From the NCBI GenBank assembly GCA_031409855.1, contig JANNYA010000219.1, positions 1 to 32,340 of the forward strand: a stretch of DNA of 32,340 nt. Direction: 5' to 3'. Positions 1-8,662 of the stretch are shown one piece after another. A model generated the notes under the pieces. The model was not told where the DNA came from. It worked only from the letters and a program-made list of their open reading frames with translations, and did not search any database. Position 1 is the stretch's first letter; every line of letters starts with the position of its first letter. Position numbers and translations under genes: made by a program. The DNA is from JANNYA01 sp031409855. GTDB taxonomy: Bacteria; Pseudomonadota; Gammaproteobacteria; Xanthomonadales; SZUA-5.

Positions 1-1022
1 CCATCGGCCGCCAGTCGCGCGATACGGTTGCGTGTCGTCATACCGATCGTGGTGAACAAGCCGCCCAGCAGAATCTGACCGTCCGCCTGAACCGCGACGC
101 TTTGGATGGTGTTGTTCGGATGGGGAGTAAAACTGGCATCCAGCGTGCCATTCGCCGCCAGCCGCGCGATACGGTTGCGCGTCGTCACGCCGATAGTGCT
201 GAATAAGCCGCTCAGCAGAATCTGTCCGTCCGCCTGCACCGCGATGCTTTGGACCCAATTATTCGCGTCCGGATTGAAGCTGGCATCCAGCGTGCCGTCA
301 GACGCCACCCGCGCGATACGATTGCGCGCAGTTATACCGATTGTGGTGAAGAAGCCGCCCAGCAGAATCTGACCATCCACCTGCACCGCGACGCTGTAAA
401 CTTGGTTATTTGCATCGGGATTGAAACCGGTATCGAGCGTCCCATTCGCGGCTAACCGCGCGATTCGGTTGCGAGTCCCCCCGCCAATGGCGGTGAACTG
501 GCCGCCCAGCAGAATCTGGCCGTCCGCCTGCACCGCGATGCTGAGGACGCCAGCGTTCGCATTTGGGTCGAAGCTGGCATCTAGCGTGCCATCGGCCGCC
601 AGTCGCGCGATACGGTTGCGCGTCGTCACGCCGATTGTATTGAAGAAGCCGCCCAGCAGAATCTGACCGTCCGCTTGCACTGCAACGCTGAAGACGTCAC
701 CGTTTGCACTGGGATTGAAACCGGCATCAAGCGTGCCATCGGCATTCAGCCGCGCGATATTACTGCGTGGCTGGCCTAGCACTGAGGTGAATCTACCGCC
801 AATAATCGTCTTGCCATCCGGCTGTACCGCGATGACACTCACCGATACTCCAACAATATTGAGATCGAGCGGGTCGACGTCACCTGGGGCGGCCTGCGCA
901 CCCGGCACAATAAACGCAAAGCTAAGTAGTAGCGCCGCAAAACCAAGCCAAACCTGGCTAAGTTTCGGCATGCAAGCACTGACAATGACCTGGTGAACTG
1001 CTTTATATTTTTTTGCATTCAT
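1..1022 (-). CDS. Secreted delta-60 repeat beta-propeller protein, 3'-incomplete
   Basis: The reading frame is open from an ATG at 1022 to the window edge (340 codons seen), so the C-terminus is missing. The first ~45 residues form a signal peptide (hydrophobic core near VWLGFAALLLSFAFIV, then GAQAA). From there on the protein is a string of 49-residue units of the type GTLDASF-P-N...SVAVQADGQILLGG-FT-IG..TRNRIARLAADG, which matches the delta-60 repeat family. Such repeats build secreted or surface beta-propellers, and no enzymatic motif is visible. A second possible start is the ATG at 971 (MPKLSQV...). I prefer 1022 because a TAGGG lies about 9 nt upstream. The gene is divergent from tonB, with about 275 bp between the starts. 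The ligand or substrate is unknown. Confidence 0.8.
   Translation of the reverse strand, partial: MNAKKYKAVHQVIVSACMPKLSQVWLGFAALLLSFAFIVPGAQAAPGDVDPLDLNIVGVSVSVIAVQPDGKTIIGGRFTSVLGQPRSNIARLNADGTLDAGFNPSANGDVFSVAVQADGQILLGGFFNTIGVTTRNRIARLAADGTLDASFDPNANAGVLSIAVQADGQILLGGQFTAIGGGTRNRIARLAANGTLDTGFNPDANNQVYSVAVQVDGQILLGGFFTTIGITARNRIARVASDGTLDASFNPDANNWVQSIAVQADGQILLSGLFSTIGVTTRNRIARLAANGTLDASFTPHPNNTIQSVAVQADGQILLGGLFTTIGMTTRNRIARLAAD
21..756. repeat. Tandem 147-bp coding repeats (delta-60 units)
   Basis: The block gatacgg or a one- to two-base variant recurs at 21, 168, 315, 462, 609 and 756, always exactly 147 bp (49 codons) apart. Segments such as cagcagaatctg recur almost unchanged in each of the inner units. 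The unit closest to the signal peptide (around 756-900) is the most divergent. High DNA identity among the inner units suggests recent unequal-crossover expansion. Confidence 0.9.
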
Positions 1023-1049
1023 GCTGTTGCCCTATTTTGAACTTAACCA

Positions 1050-1068
1050 AAAAATTATTATCATTGTA
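1050..1068. promoter_or_regulatory. Possible Fur-box-like site between delta-60 gene and tonB
   Basis: Read on the minus strand, the site is TACAATGATAATAATTTTT. It matches 14 of 19 positions of the classical Fur consensus GATAATGATAATCATTATC, including an unbroken AATGATAAT. It lies 28 bp upstream of the delta-60 gene start and 230 bp upstream of tonB. TonB genes are often iron-regulated, which makes the site plausible. The surrounding DNA is AT-rich, so a chance match cannot be excluded. Confidence 0.3.
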
Positions 1069-1298
1069 TTTAAACATGGTGGCGTGCTTTAAATCAAATT
1101 GAGCTTAATTTCACATGCAGCAGGCGAACTCAAAACACTTTGCCTGTGGACGCACGTTTGTGTCTGAAGTCCTAGGTCTAAAGTCATGCTTGCCTAGGCA
1201 CTTTTGGCCTAATCACGTTCCGCCCCGCGCCGGATGTGGCGCAAAAGCCGAACACGCAAACTCAACCTGCACACCATCGTGCGGCTCAGGAGGCGGTC

Positions 1299-2081
1299 AT
1301 GGCAACGAAACAACACAATGCAGCGCAGGACGCAACTTCACCGCAGGCTATCCAAGCGCATGCCGCCTTGGGCTTGGCGCCGTGGACGAGAACCGGCACC
1401 GGCATAGCCGCAGATTCGCGTGCGTCGCGGTCATCGAAGGCGGGTTTGCTCAGGCGCTTAGATATGAAACGCATTTTGGCGATGAGCGCGGTGCTGGTCA
1501 CGCACACCTTGGTTTTTGGCGCGATGCTGCTCCCCGCCGCCCCGATTGCGGCGATTCAATTGCCACCGCCAGAGCCCCCTTGGGTTGATGTTACCGAAAC
1601 ACCGCCGCCGCCGCCGATACCGCCTGAGCCCACGCCACCCAAGCCAGAGGTGCAGCCGGTAGTTGTCAATACCCCGCCGCCTGTCGCACCCGTCATGGAG
1701 ACGCCGATCCTTATCGCTACGACGCAAATACCGACGGAAGACCCGCCCGGCGTACTCAACCCGAGCATTGTCGACAAACCCGCCACTGTCGGCGGCAATT
1801 TGGGTGAGTCGATCGTGAAAGTTTTGCGCGCGCCAGCACCGCGATATCCGATTGACATCATCCGCAAAGGCATTTCCGGCACCGTGGAGTTCAGTGTTTT
1901 GGTGGGTGTGGACGGCAGCGCGCAAGAAATCAAACTGATGAAAACGTCCGGTAATCGCAAGCTCGATCAATTCACGCTGAGCCACATTAAACGCCACTGG
2001 CGCTTCAAAGCCCCAGAAGTTGATGGGCAAGCGGTGCCGGGTTGGGGACGTGGCAAAATTATCTTCACCCTGGAGGGCTAG
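1299..2081 (+). CDS. tonB: TonB family energy-transducing protein
   Basis: TonB couples the inner-membrane proton motive force to TonB-dependent outer-membrane receptors. The 260-aa product has a basic/polar cytoplasmic tail of ~55 residues, one membrane anchor (~57-80), a proline-rich periplasmic spacer (~88-135, with runs of PPPPP) and a C-terminal TonB domain (~175-260) starting APRYP and containing GTVEFSVLVGVDGS. The start is set by a perfect AGGAGG at 1288-1293, five bases before the ATG. A longer GTG-initiated version from 1236 is possible but lacks such a site. The N-terminal tail is longer than in E. coli TonB. exbD follows after 3 bp. No exbB is in the window, so a partner must lie elsewhere. 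Confidence 0.88.
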   Translation: MATKQHNAAQDATSPQAIQAHAALGLAPWTRTGTGIAADSRASRSSKAGLLRRLDMKRILAMSAVLVTHTLVFGAMLLPAAPIAAIQLPPPEPPWVDVTETPPPPPIPPEPTPPKPEVQPVVVNTPPPVAPVMETPILIATTQIPTEDPPGVLNPSIVDKPATVGGNLGESIVKVLRAPAPRYPIDIIRKGISGTVEFSVLVGVDGSAQEIKLMKTSGNRKLDQFTLSHIKRHWRFKAPEVDGQAVPGWGRGKIIFTLEG

Positions 2082-2084
2082 ACG

Positions 2085-2522
2085 ATGAAACCCGATTACA
2101 CAGCCCGCCTTACTGCGCGAAATTCGACCGGCGCCATCAGCGATATCAACACCACACCCTTGGTTGACGTGATGTTGGTGCTGCTGATTATTTTCATGAT
2201 TAGCGCGCCAATGCCGCTCAATGTATCCAAAGCAAAGATCCCGCTCGTTGGGCCGGAAGGTGCTGATCTAAAGCCACCCGCTTTGATGACGCTGGATATT
2301 GCGCCCGCTGGCAATGGTGCGCTGTTGTTCCTGGATGGCGTGCCGATTACATTGAGCGGATTGCCGGCATTGATCCAATCAGCGAACGCACTGCCGAAGC
2401 CGCCCGAGCTAAATTTGCGTACCGATCCGAATACTTCTTATGAGGCGGTGGCGCGGGTTTTGGCGGTGATCCAGCGCAGTGGTGCGAAAAATGTGCGCTT
2501 TGATGAATTGACTAAGCGCTGA
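2085..2522 (+). CDS. exbD: Biopolymer transport protein ExbD/TolR family
   Basis: The 145-aa single-pass inner-membrane protein is a stator component of the TonB motor. The ExbD signature is clear: ISDINTTPLVDVMLVLLIIFM near residues 18-39, with the conserved proton-handling Asp in LVDVMLV of the only membrane helix. A periplasmic domain of ~100 residues follows and ends NVRFDELTKR. GGAGGG precedes the ATG, and the gene sits 3 bp behind tonB, so the two are almost certainly co-transcribed. TolR cannot be strictly excluded from sequence alone, but pairing with tonB favours ExbD. The last base of its stop codon (2522) is the first base of the 9-bp duplication flanking the downstream mobile element. 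Confidence 0.88.
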   Translation: MKPDYTARLTARNSTGAISDINTTPLVDVMLVLLIIFMISAPMPLNVSKAKIPLVGPEGADLKPPALMTLDIAPAGNGALLFLDGVPITLSGLPALIQSANALPKPPELNLRTDPNTSYEAVARVLAVIQRSGAKNVRFDELTKR

Positions 2523-2530
2523 GGTTTGCA

Positions 2531-2752
2531 GGGTGCCATTCAAACTGAAGGGGAATCACGGTGATTTTCGCTGATTCAAATTTAATAAGGCGACGGCGCT
2601 CTGAGTTCGTCATTCCCGCGTGCTTTTGGCGGGAATCCAGGGAGCTTGTTTTGGCGTTGCACCATTGAAATTCGCTGTACTTTGCACAAGTGTAGGCTGG
2701 ATCCCCGACTAAAACATTCGGGGATGACGATCCGTCAGTTTGAATGGCACCC
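2531..2752. mobile_element. MITE-like element with 18-bp TIRs and 9-bp TSD
   Basis: The element is bounded by perfect 18-bp inverted repeats, gggtgccattcaaactga at 2531-2548 and its reverse complement at 2735-2752. Directly outside these lie identical 9-bp direct repeats aggtttgca (2522-2530 and 2753-2761), as expected for a target-site duplication. The 222-bp element has no convincing coding capacity, so it would need a transposase supplied in trans. It occupies almost the whole exbD-glnE gap without breaking either gene. I cannot name the parent insertion sequence family. Confidence 0.8.
2609..2729. repeat. Two opposed REP-like palindromes inside the MITE
   Basis: Unit 1 (2609-2640) has stem attcccgc (2612-2619) / gcgggaat (2629-2636) in the context cgtcattcccgcg...gcgggaatccag. 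Unit 2 (2699-2729), read on the other strand, is cgtcatccccga...tcggggatcc, with stem 2701-2708 / 2718-2725. This is the widespread proteobacterial gtcattcccgcg / gcgggaatccag palindrome type. The two units are related and lie in inverted orientation, so the element can fold into nested hairpins. Confidence 0.7.
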
Positions 2753-2773
2753 AGGTTTGCATCTACTTCAATT

Positions 2774-5542
2774 TTATATCGCGTCGCGTAGCACAATCCT
2801 GGGCTTCAATTCCAAGGTCGCGCGCAGGCCGAGCGCCAACAGTTTACGGTGGCGCGGCTCAGCATCTGCGTACAGCTGCGGCAAGAGTAATTCGGTACGC
2901 GTGGACCAATGTTGCTGCTGGTTAGCGCTCAACACTGCCGCCTGCAGGGCAAATTCGATATCCACCAAACCGCCCTGCCCTTGTTTGAGATCAAACATTT
3001 GCCCAGTAGAGCGATCTAGCTCGGCGCGCATGCGTTCGCGCATTGCTTGCACTTCTTTTTGCACCTGCGTGGGATCGCGCGGTAACGCCAGGGTTTGATC
3101 GCGCAGTTTTGCAAAGGCTTCTGCTAAAGCTAGATCACCGGCGACCCAACGCGCACGCACTAGCGCTTGATGTTCCCAAAGCCAGGCTTCGTGCAGTTGA
3201 TAATCACAAAACGACGCTAAGCTGGTCACCAGCAAACCTTTGTTGCCATTCGGGCGCAGGCGCGTATCAATGGCGTAGAGTGCACCAAAGCGGGTTGGCG
3301 TGGTCAACAGTGAAATGACCCGCTGCGCTAGTTTTACGAAAAAACGCTGCCCGTCTAAAATTTTTGGGCCGCTCGATTCGCTTGCCGCGCAGGCCTGATC
3401 ATAGACAAACACCAAATCTAAATCAGAGGCAAAATTAAGTTCTGCGCCGCCCAAACTGCCATAGCCTAGAACCGCAAAACCTGTGCCGCTGACGCTACAG
3501 CCGGACGGAATCCCATGCAAACGAGCAAGCTCGCGCCAAGCGAAACCGACGACGCGCGCGATCAAGACATCAGCCAAATCACTGAGGCCATTGACGGTGT
3601 TTAACGCATCTAGGCGGTTTTGCAAAAAGCCAACCGCTAGGCGCAGCTGCACGCTATGTTTGAAGGCGATCAGCAACTCAAACGCATGCTCGATGTCATC
3701 GCTATCGCCGCCAGCTAGCTCATTGTCGGCTTCGCGCTGCAGACTCAATAGATCATGTGGCAGCGTCAGTCGACGGGTGTCCAACAGTTCGTCCATCAAC
3801 ATTGGCGTCGAAGTAATCAGCTGTGCTAGCCAGGCGCTTTGGGTGAACAGCTGCACCAAACGTTCGGCGACCGCAGGCTTTTCCGCCAACAGTGCCAGAT
3901 AAGCGCTACGCCCGGCGATGGCTTGCAAAAAGGCAATCAGGCGCATCGCACAAGCCTCGATTTTTGCGCTTGAATGCGGTTGTTTTAGCGCTAAAGCCCA
4001 CAACATCGGTACCACTTTATCCATGCGTGAGCGCCCACGTGCGCTGGCGCTTTGTACCGCTGAACTATCGGCGAAGCCAATCAAGGCTTGCCAAAGCTCA
4101 ACACTGATTGCGGCGGGTTTTGCGCCGTCTAAAATCGCTTCGCGATTCGGGCCGGTCAACATTTGCCAGGTTGCCCCAGCTTGGTCATGCGCATTATCAA
4201 CTTGATTGGCATGAGCATTTTGAGCGCTTTCGCTGGCAATGGCGTTTGAATTGGCGCGAGCTGGCGGCACGGGCAAAGAAATCGCCTCGCCAAAACGCTT
4301 GTGGACGCGTAATCGCAGTGCCTGCAACCGCGGCAAAAATTCCGCGCTCGAAGCAAAGCCTAAACTGGCGGCGATGCGCGCCCGGATTGCGACATCACGC
4401 GGCGAATCGGTGCTGGGCAAACTATGCGTTTGCTGATCCGCCAACATTTGCACACGGTTCTCGACGCTGCGTAAAAACAAATAGTCTTCCCGCAGCGTTT
4501 GCGCATCCTCAGGTGCCAACCAACCCGCCTGGGCAAGTGCAGCAAGTGCGGCCAAACTGCCGGAGACGCGTAATTTTTCATCGCGTCCACCGCGAATCAG
4601 TTGCTCCAATTGGATTAGAAACTCGATCTCGCGGATGCCACCGGGCCCGAGTTTTAAGTTATCCCCCAAATCGGCTTTGCGCACTTCATTATCGACCAGT
4701 GATTTCATTTCGCGCATGCCTTCAAATGCGGCAAAATCTAAATAGCGGCGATAGATAAAAGGCCGAAGGATGTCGCGTAAGCGCTCGCCACCGGCAATAT
4801 CCCCCGCAACCGGGCGCGCTTTAATCCAGGCGTAGCGCTCCCAGTCACGGCCTTCGCGCTGGTAGTAATCCTCCATCGCGGCAAAACTGAGCGCCGCTTG
4901 CCCGGCGCTGCCAAAGGGCCGCAGCCGTAAATCGACGCGATAGCAGCTGCCGAGCGGTGTGCGTTCGGTGAGTAATTGCGCCAAGCGCCGCGTGATACGT
5001 GCGAAATACTCGCTATTTTCCAGCACGCGCGCGCTGTTCGGCGCAGAAAAACTACCGCCGCCGTCGGATTCCCCTGCGCTGGCGTAGCACAAGATCAAAT
5101 CTATATCGGATGAGTAGTTCAGCTCATGTCCGCCCAGCTTACCCATCGCAAACACACAAAGCTGCACCGGCGCGCCATTAGCATCGTGCGCAATACCGAA
5201 TCGAGCCCGAGTTTCGCTTTCCGCGAGTGTCAGCGCCGCTGCGATGCAGCGCTTGGCAGTGTCGCTGGCATAGCCCAAACTTTGCTCCACACTCATTTCG
5301 CCGCCACAATCCAAGGCAATTTGCGCGATTGATCGGCGCACGCGATATTCAGTCAAAGCCTGCGCGCTCGCAGCAAGCGGAAATTCCGGCGGCGTCGTTA
5401 ACGCTTCAATCCAAGCGGGATTGGCCTTTAAAACGTCAAACGCAAAATCGCTGGCTAATACCGTTGCAATCAGCTCGGCGCTAGGCGCCTCTGATAATTC
5501 ACTGGCCAGGCGTTGCGCACAGATCAAAGGCTCAGTCGTCAT
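2774..5542 (-). CDS. glnE: Bifunctional glutamine synthetase adenylyltransferase/adenylyl-removing enzyme
   Basis: GlnE adenylylates and deadenylylates glutamine synthetase in response to PII, setting nitrogen assimilation. The 922-aa product carries both nucleotidyltransferase halves. The N-terminal (adenylyl-removing) motif is GKLGGHELNYSSDIDL, with D146-x-D148. The C-terminal (adenylylating) motif is GYGSLGGAELNFASDLDL, with the Asp pair near 707-709. Linker motifs such as KLGPGGIREIEF and GQGGLVDIEF are present. Length is close to family size. I place the start at ATG 5542 (MTTEPLICAQ), which overlaps the end of the upstream GGDEF gene by 11 bases. A longer start at 5620 would overlap by 89 bases and add a basic, non-conserved stretch. 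The 3' end lies 13 bp from the MITE flank. Confidence 0.95.
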   Translation of the reverse strand: MTTEPLICAQRLASELSEAPSAELIATVLASDFAFDVLKANPAWIEALTTPPEFPLAASAQALTEYRVRRSIAQIALDCGGEMSVEQSLGYASDTAKRCIAAALTLAESETRARFGIAHDANGAPVQLCVFAMGKLGGHELNYSSDIDLILCYASAGESDGGGSFSAPNSARVLENSEYFARITRRLAQLLTERTPLGSCYRVDLRLRPFGSAGQAALSFAAMEDYYQREGRDWERYAWIKARPVAGDIAGGERLRDILRPFIYRRYLDFAAFEGMREMKSLVDNEVRKADLGDNLKLGPGGIREIEFLIQLEQLIRGGRDEKLRVSGSLAALAALAQAGWLAPEDAQTLREDYLFLRSVENRVQMLADQQTHSLPSTDSPRDVAIRARIAASLGFASSAEFLPRLQALRLRVHKRFGEAISLPVPPARANSNAIASESAQNAHANQVDNAHDQAGATWQMLTGPNREAILDGAKPAAISVELWQALIGFADSSAVQSASARGRSRMDKVVPMLWALALKQPHSSAKIEACAMRLIAFLQAIAGRSAYLALLAEKPAVAERLVQLFTQSAWLAQLITSTPMLMDELLDTRRLTLPHDLLSLQREADNELAGGDSDDIEHAFELLIAFKHSVQLRLAVGFLQNRLDALNTVNGLSDLADVLIARVVGFAWRELARLHGIPSGCSVSGTGFAVLGYGSLGGAELNFASDLDLVFVYDQACAASESSGPKILDGQRFFVKLAQRVISLLTTPTRFGALYAIDTRLRPNGNKGLLVTSLASFCDYQLHEAWLWEHQALVRARWVAGDLALAEAFAKLRDQTLALPRDPTQVQKEVQAMRERMRAELDRSTGQMFDLKQGQGGLVDIEFALQAAVLSANQQQHWSTRTELLLPQLYADAEPRHRKLLALGLRATLELKPRIVLRDAI

Positions 5543-8500
5543 TAGCAATGTCTGGCGAATTTGACGCCACCTTCCATTGGTTACGTCCTGCCGCCTTGGC
5601 TTGGTAGAGCGCCGCGTCACAGCGTTGAATCAAGGCATCGGCACTTTCGGCTTTTTTAGTTGCAGCGGCACCCACGCTGATCGTGACGTGCCCAATTTCG
5701 CTCGTCAAATGCACAAGCTGCAGTTGGCGTACCTTTGCACATATCTGGGCACATAGCTGGGCGCATAGCTGCTCGGCGATCTCGGATAGCTGCGCATTTA
5801 AATCAAGGACAGCACTATTCGACAGCAAAAGCGCAAATTCCTCGCCACCAATACGCGCCGCAAACAGTCGTTTTTCCTTCGCAAACTTTTCTAGACAGGC
5901 ACTGACGGCGCGCAAACACGCATCCCCCGCCTGATGCCCGTAGTGATCGTTATAGCGTTTGAAAAAATCGATGTCGATTAGCAACATGCCCGCCAGCGCT
6001 TGGGCGCCCAAAAGTGCTTGCACCTGCTCGTCAAAAAAGCGTCGGTTTGCCAGTTGGGTCAAGCTGTCCGTTCGCGCCAAAAGCTCAAGCGCTTGCGTTT
6101 TTTCAGACACTTCATCGATCAAGCGGCGCTTTTGTCGACGCAACCCAAAAATATGCAGCGCCGGCAATGCGCTCAGCAGCAGCAAAAAACCCACAAGCAG
6201 TGCGGCTTGCACCGATTTACGCTCGATCGGCTTGGGCGCGATGGAAAAATGATAGCTCAACGGCACTGAGGCAAGCTGCGCGCCAGGCACCGCTGCGCGT
6301 AGCTCAAATTGATAGTCACCCGGCGCAAGTGCGGCGTAAACGGCCTCGCGCTGCCCAGCATCGGAGCGAAATTGCGTCTCCACGGGCAGCAAACGGAAAT
6401 TTATCGCCAATGACTGTGCATGTGACGCCGGTAGCGCGGCAAAACGCAAACGCACGCGCCGCGTGCCAGCTGGCAACATTTGCGGCGTCAGCACTGCGCC
6501 TAATTCTGGCGCAATCGTCTTTTGCTCAGCTTCAATTTCGCGCATCGAAAGCGTCATTTTAATGGGCACCAAGGATGCCAACGCGGGATCAAGCACGCTG
6601 ACCCCACCGGTGCTGGTCAAGTACACTTTGCCCTCGTGCAGCAATGCGCTTTGCGGTGCCGATTCAAATTCAGTCGATACCAAACCGGTGGAAAGCATGA
6701 ATTGCTGTGGCGCTGGTAAGGAAATTTCGCTCGTCGCACGCGCCAAAACCTCACGCTGCATACGGTACAAACCGTTTCCCGTGGTAATCCAGACGTTTTT
6801 CTCTTGCACGGTCATACCGCTGATTTGGCTTAACGCTGAACGATAGCCACCCTCACCTGCCAGACTTAAAGCATGCCAGCCCGTGGCATCCACATAGGCA
6901 AGCCCCGCGCCCCCGACGAGGGTGCGCTCAGCAAGTGGAGCCAGTGCATCGACGCGCACGCGCGCACCTACGGGAATTGCTAATTTCCCGTCGAACTGAA
7001 ACAGCCCTTGAGTGCTTGCTATTAGCAAGGATTGCGCCACGGAATGATCAGTAGGGTGCTCAATATCGGTAATATCTGCGCCCTCTGGCAGCGTAACGAT
7101 GGGAATCAAATCTACATTTTTAATCACATAAAGTTGATTTTTTTGCGCCAACAATGGCAACTGCAAAGCGCCCTCGAACATAGGTAGCGGCTGCGGCGCA
7201 AACAATCGCACCACTGGAAATAGCTCGGTGCTTGCAATCAGCTCAAAGCGCTGTTCCTTGATAAAAAATCGAAACACCCCGCGCCGCGTACTGAGCAGCA
7301 GCACTTCGGCCGAAGGCAGCGCCGATCCCGGCATTAAATCGTCGACGATGCTGAGCACGCTACCGAATTGGCCTTCGCCGGGCGCCTGAGTCTGCGTAAT
7401 CTGAGCGCCTTCGACACGTGACAAGCCACGGTTCGAGCCCAACCAAATTCGGCCACGTGGATCACGGTGTATGGCGTAAAAAAACCCGCCGCTGCGCCCG
7501 CGTTGATCGGTAATTTTACGAAAAGGGCTAGGCCAAAGCCGATTCAGGCCCGCACCGGCAGTAGCCACCCAAATCACGCCGCCTTGGTCAGCCGTAATCC
7601 AAGTGACCGTGTCACTGGTCAAGCCATTCTGGCTATCAAAAGTTTCAATTTTATCGCCCAGCATGCGCGCCACACCGCCGCCTGCCGTGGCAAGCCAGAT
7701 GGCACCGCCACTTTCGGTAATGGCACGGATCACCAAATGCGGCAAACCCTGCTCAAAGCCGACAAACTGCACGGACGCATCCACGCGCGCGCTGGCTAAA
7801 ATCGCCAAACCCAAACCACGAGTACCGACCAACAGGCGTCCGTGCACATCTTGGTGCAACGCCCATATATGCACATGGCTTAAGCGCGGCTCGGCAATTC
7901 GCTGCGCAGTCTTCGCACCTTTAGGCAGCACGAACAAGCCGTCTCCGGTCGCAATCCACACGGCACCCTCCACCGTTTCTAGCATTGCGATCACGATCAC
8001 GCCGAGTGTTGCTACCCGACGTGGCTCAGCAGGTTGCAGCGCATCGAACGCTAAAATCTCGGTACGCGTTCCCACAAGCACCCGACTCTGATCGAGCGTA
8101 ATCGCCAATGACTGTGGCTCGATATCGCTGAGCTGGCTTAAAACGCCACCCTTTAGACGTAATAAACCTGCCGTTCGACTGGCAAACCAAAGTGCGCCAT
8201 CCGGCGTTTCCAAGGTCATGCGTGCGCCGGATTCGCTGTCAATACCTTGGCCGGACGTAACCACGGGCTTGGCGAAACGTACGCCATCAAAAATTACCGG
8301 CGCACCCCGCGTACCCACAATCACCACACGACCATCTTGCATACGCGCCACGTGCAGCAAGGAATCAACGCTGAGCCCACCATCTGTAGTAAATGATTGC
8401 ACGCGATAATTTTGCAAATCCGCGACCGATGTTTCAGCCACTGCGCCCGCGTGATGGCCTACAAGCAAAGCCCACGCGCAAAAAAATATTCGCAGCCATG

Positions 8501-8555
8501 CCTGAAACTTAACTTCAATGTGCGCCGCCCTATCGCTCAAAAGCCTTCCTCGCAT
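5532..8555 (-). CDS. Membrane sensor diguanylate cyclase with Reg_prop propeller and GGDEF domain
   Basis: The 1007-aa product has an N-terminal signal or anchor (~18-40). A long periplasmic two-component-regulator-type propeller follows, with repeated blades such as GAVWIATGDGLFVLP and GGVIWVATAGAGLNRLW. Next come a Y_Y_Y-like domain (~690-770, with ALAPGDYQFELRA), a membrane helix (~782-804), a short coiled linker and a C-terminal GGDEF domain (~828-1000). GGEEF at 903-907 and the upstream DIDFFKRYNDHYGH are intact, so c-di-GMP synthesis from GTP is expected. No RxxD inhibitory I-site is visible ahead of GGEEF. A four-residue QLCA/QICA duplication lies near 929-939. The start is uncertain because the ATG at 8555 lacks a clear ribosome site. 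It is translationally coupled to glnE. Confidence 0.88.
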   Translation of the reverse strand: MRGRLLSDRAAHIEVKFQAWLRIFFCAWALLVGHHAGAVAETSVADLQNYRVQSFTTDGGLSVDSLLHVARMQDGRVVIVGTRGAPVIFDGVRFAKPVVTSGQGIDSESGARMTLETPDGALWFASRTAGLLRLKGGVLSQLSDIEPQSLAITLDQSRVLVGTRTEILAFDALQPAEPRRVATLGVIVIAMLETVEGAVWIATGDGLFVLPKGAKTAQRIAEPRLSHVHIWALHQDVHGRLLVGTRGLGLAILASARVDASVQFVGFEQGLPHLVIRAITESGGAIWLATAGGGVARMLGDKIETFDSQNGLTSDTVTWITADQGGVIWVATAGAGLNRLWPSPFRKITDQRGRSGGFFYAIHRDPRGRIWLGSNRGLSRVEGAQITQTQAPGEGQFGSVLSIVDDLMPGSALPSAEVLLLSTRRGVFRFFIKEQRFELIASTELFPVVRLFAPQPLPMFEGALQLPLLAQKNQLYVIKNVDLIPIVTLPEGADITDIEHPTDHSVAQSLLIASTQGLFQFDGKLAIPVGARVRVDALAPLAERTLVGGAGLAYVDATGWHALSLAGEGGYRSALSQISGMTVQEKNVWITTGNGLYRMQREVLARATSEISLPAPQQFMLSTGLVSTEFESAPQSALLHEGKVYLTSTGGVSVLDPALASLVPIKMTLSMREIEAEQKTIAPELGAVLTPQMLPAGTRRVRLRFAALPASHAQSLAINFRLLPVETQFRSDAGQREAVYAALAPGDYQFELRAAVPGAQLASVPLSYHFSIAPKPIERKSVQAALLVGFLLLLSALPALHIFGLRRQKRRLIDEVSEKTQALELLARTDSLTQLANRRFFDEQVQALLGAQALAGMLLIDIDFFKRYNDHYGHQAGDACLRAVSACLEKFAKEKRLFAARIGGEEFALLLSNSAVLDLNAQLSEIAEQLCAQLCAQICAKVRQLQLVHLTSEIGHVTISVGAAATKKAESADALIQRCDAALYQAKAAGRNQWKVASNSPDIANDD

Positions 8556-8662
8556 CGCTTGCCAACAACTTTACCTATGAAAGGGGACAAACACGAGTAT
8601 TTCATCGATCTGTAGCAATCCAGCGCTATACTCGACACCTTTCCGTTTTACCCTGCACCCAC

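Noticed and set aside
1..760. Regular direct repeats that might be a CRISPR array or satellite
   Set aside because: The 147-bp period equals 49 codons, the minus strand is open throughout and encodes delta-60 protein repeats, and there are no unique spacers.
1458..2030. 190-codon open frame on the minus strand
   Set aside because: It lies antisense to tonB, and the product has no recognisable domain and an Arg/His-rich composition typical of a shadow frame.
4108..4758. 216-codon open frame on the plus strand
   Set aside because: Antisense to the well-conserved glnE; no domain or ribosome site.
5740..5775. Short repeat cacatagctgggcgcatagctg in the GGDEF gene
   Set aside because: It is a small in-frame duplication encoding QLCA-QLCA-QICA in a helix; no sign of function beyond that.
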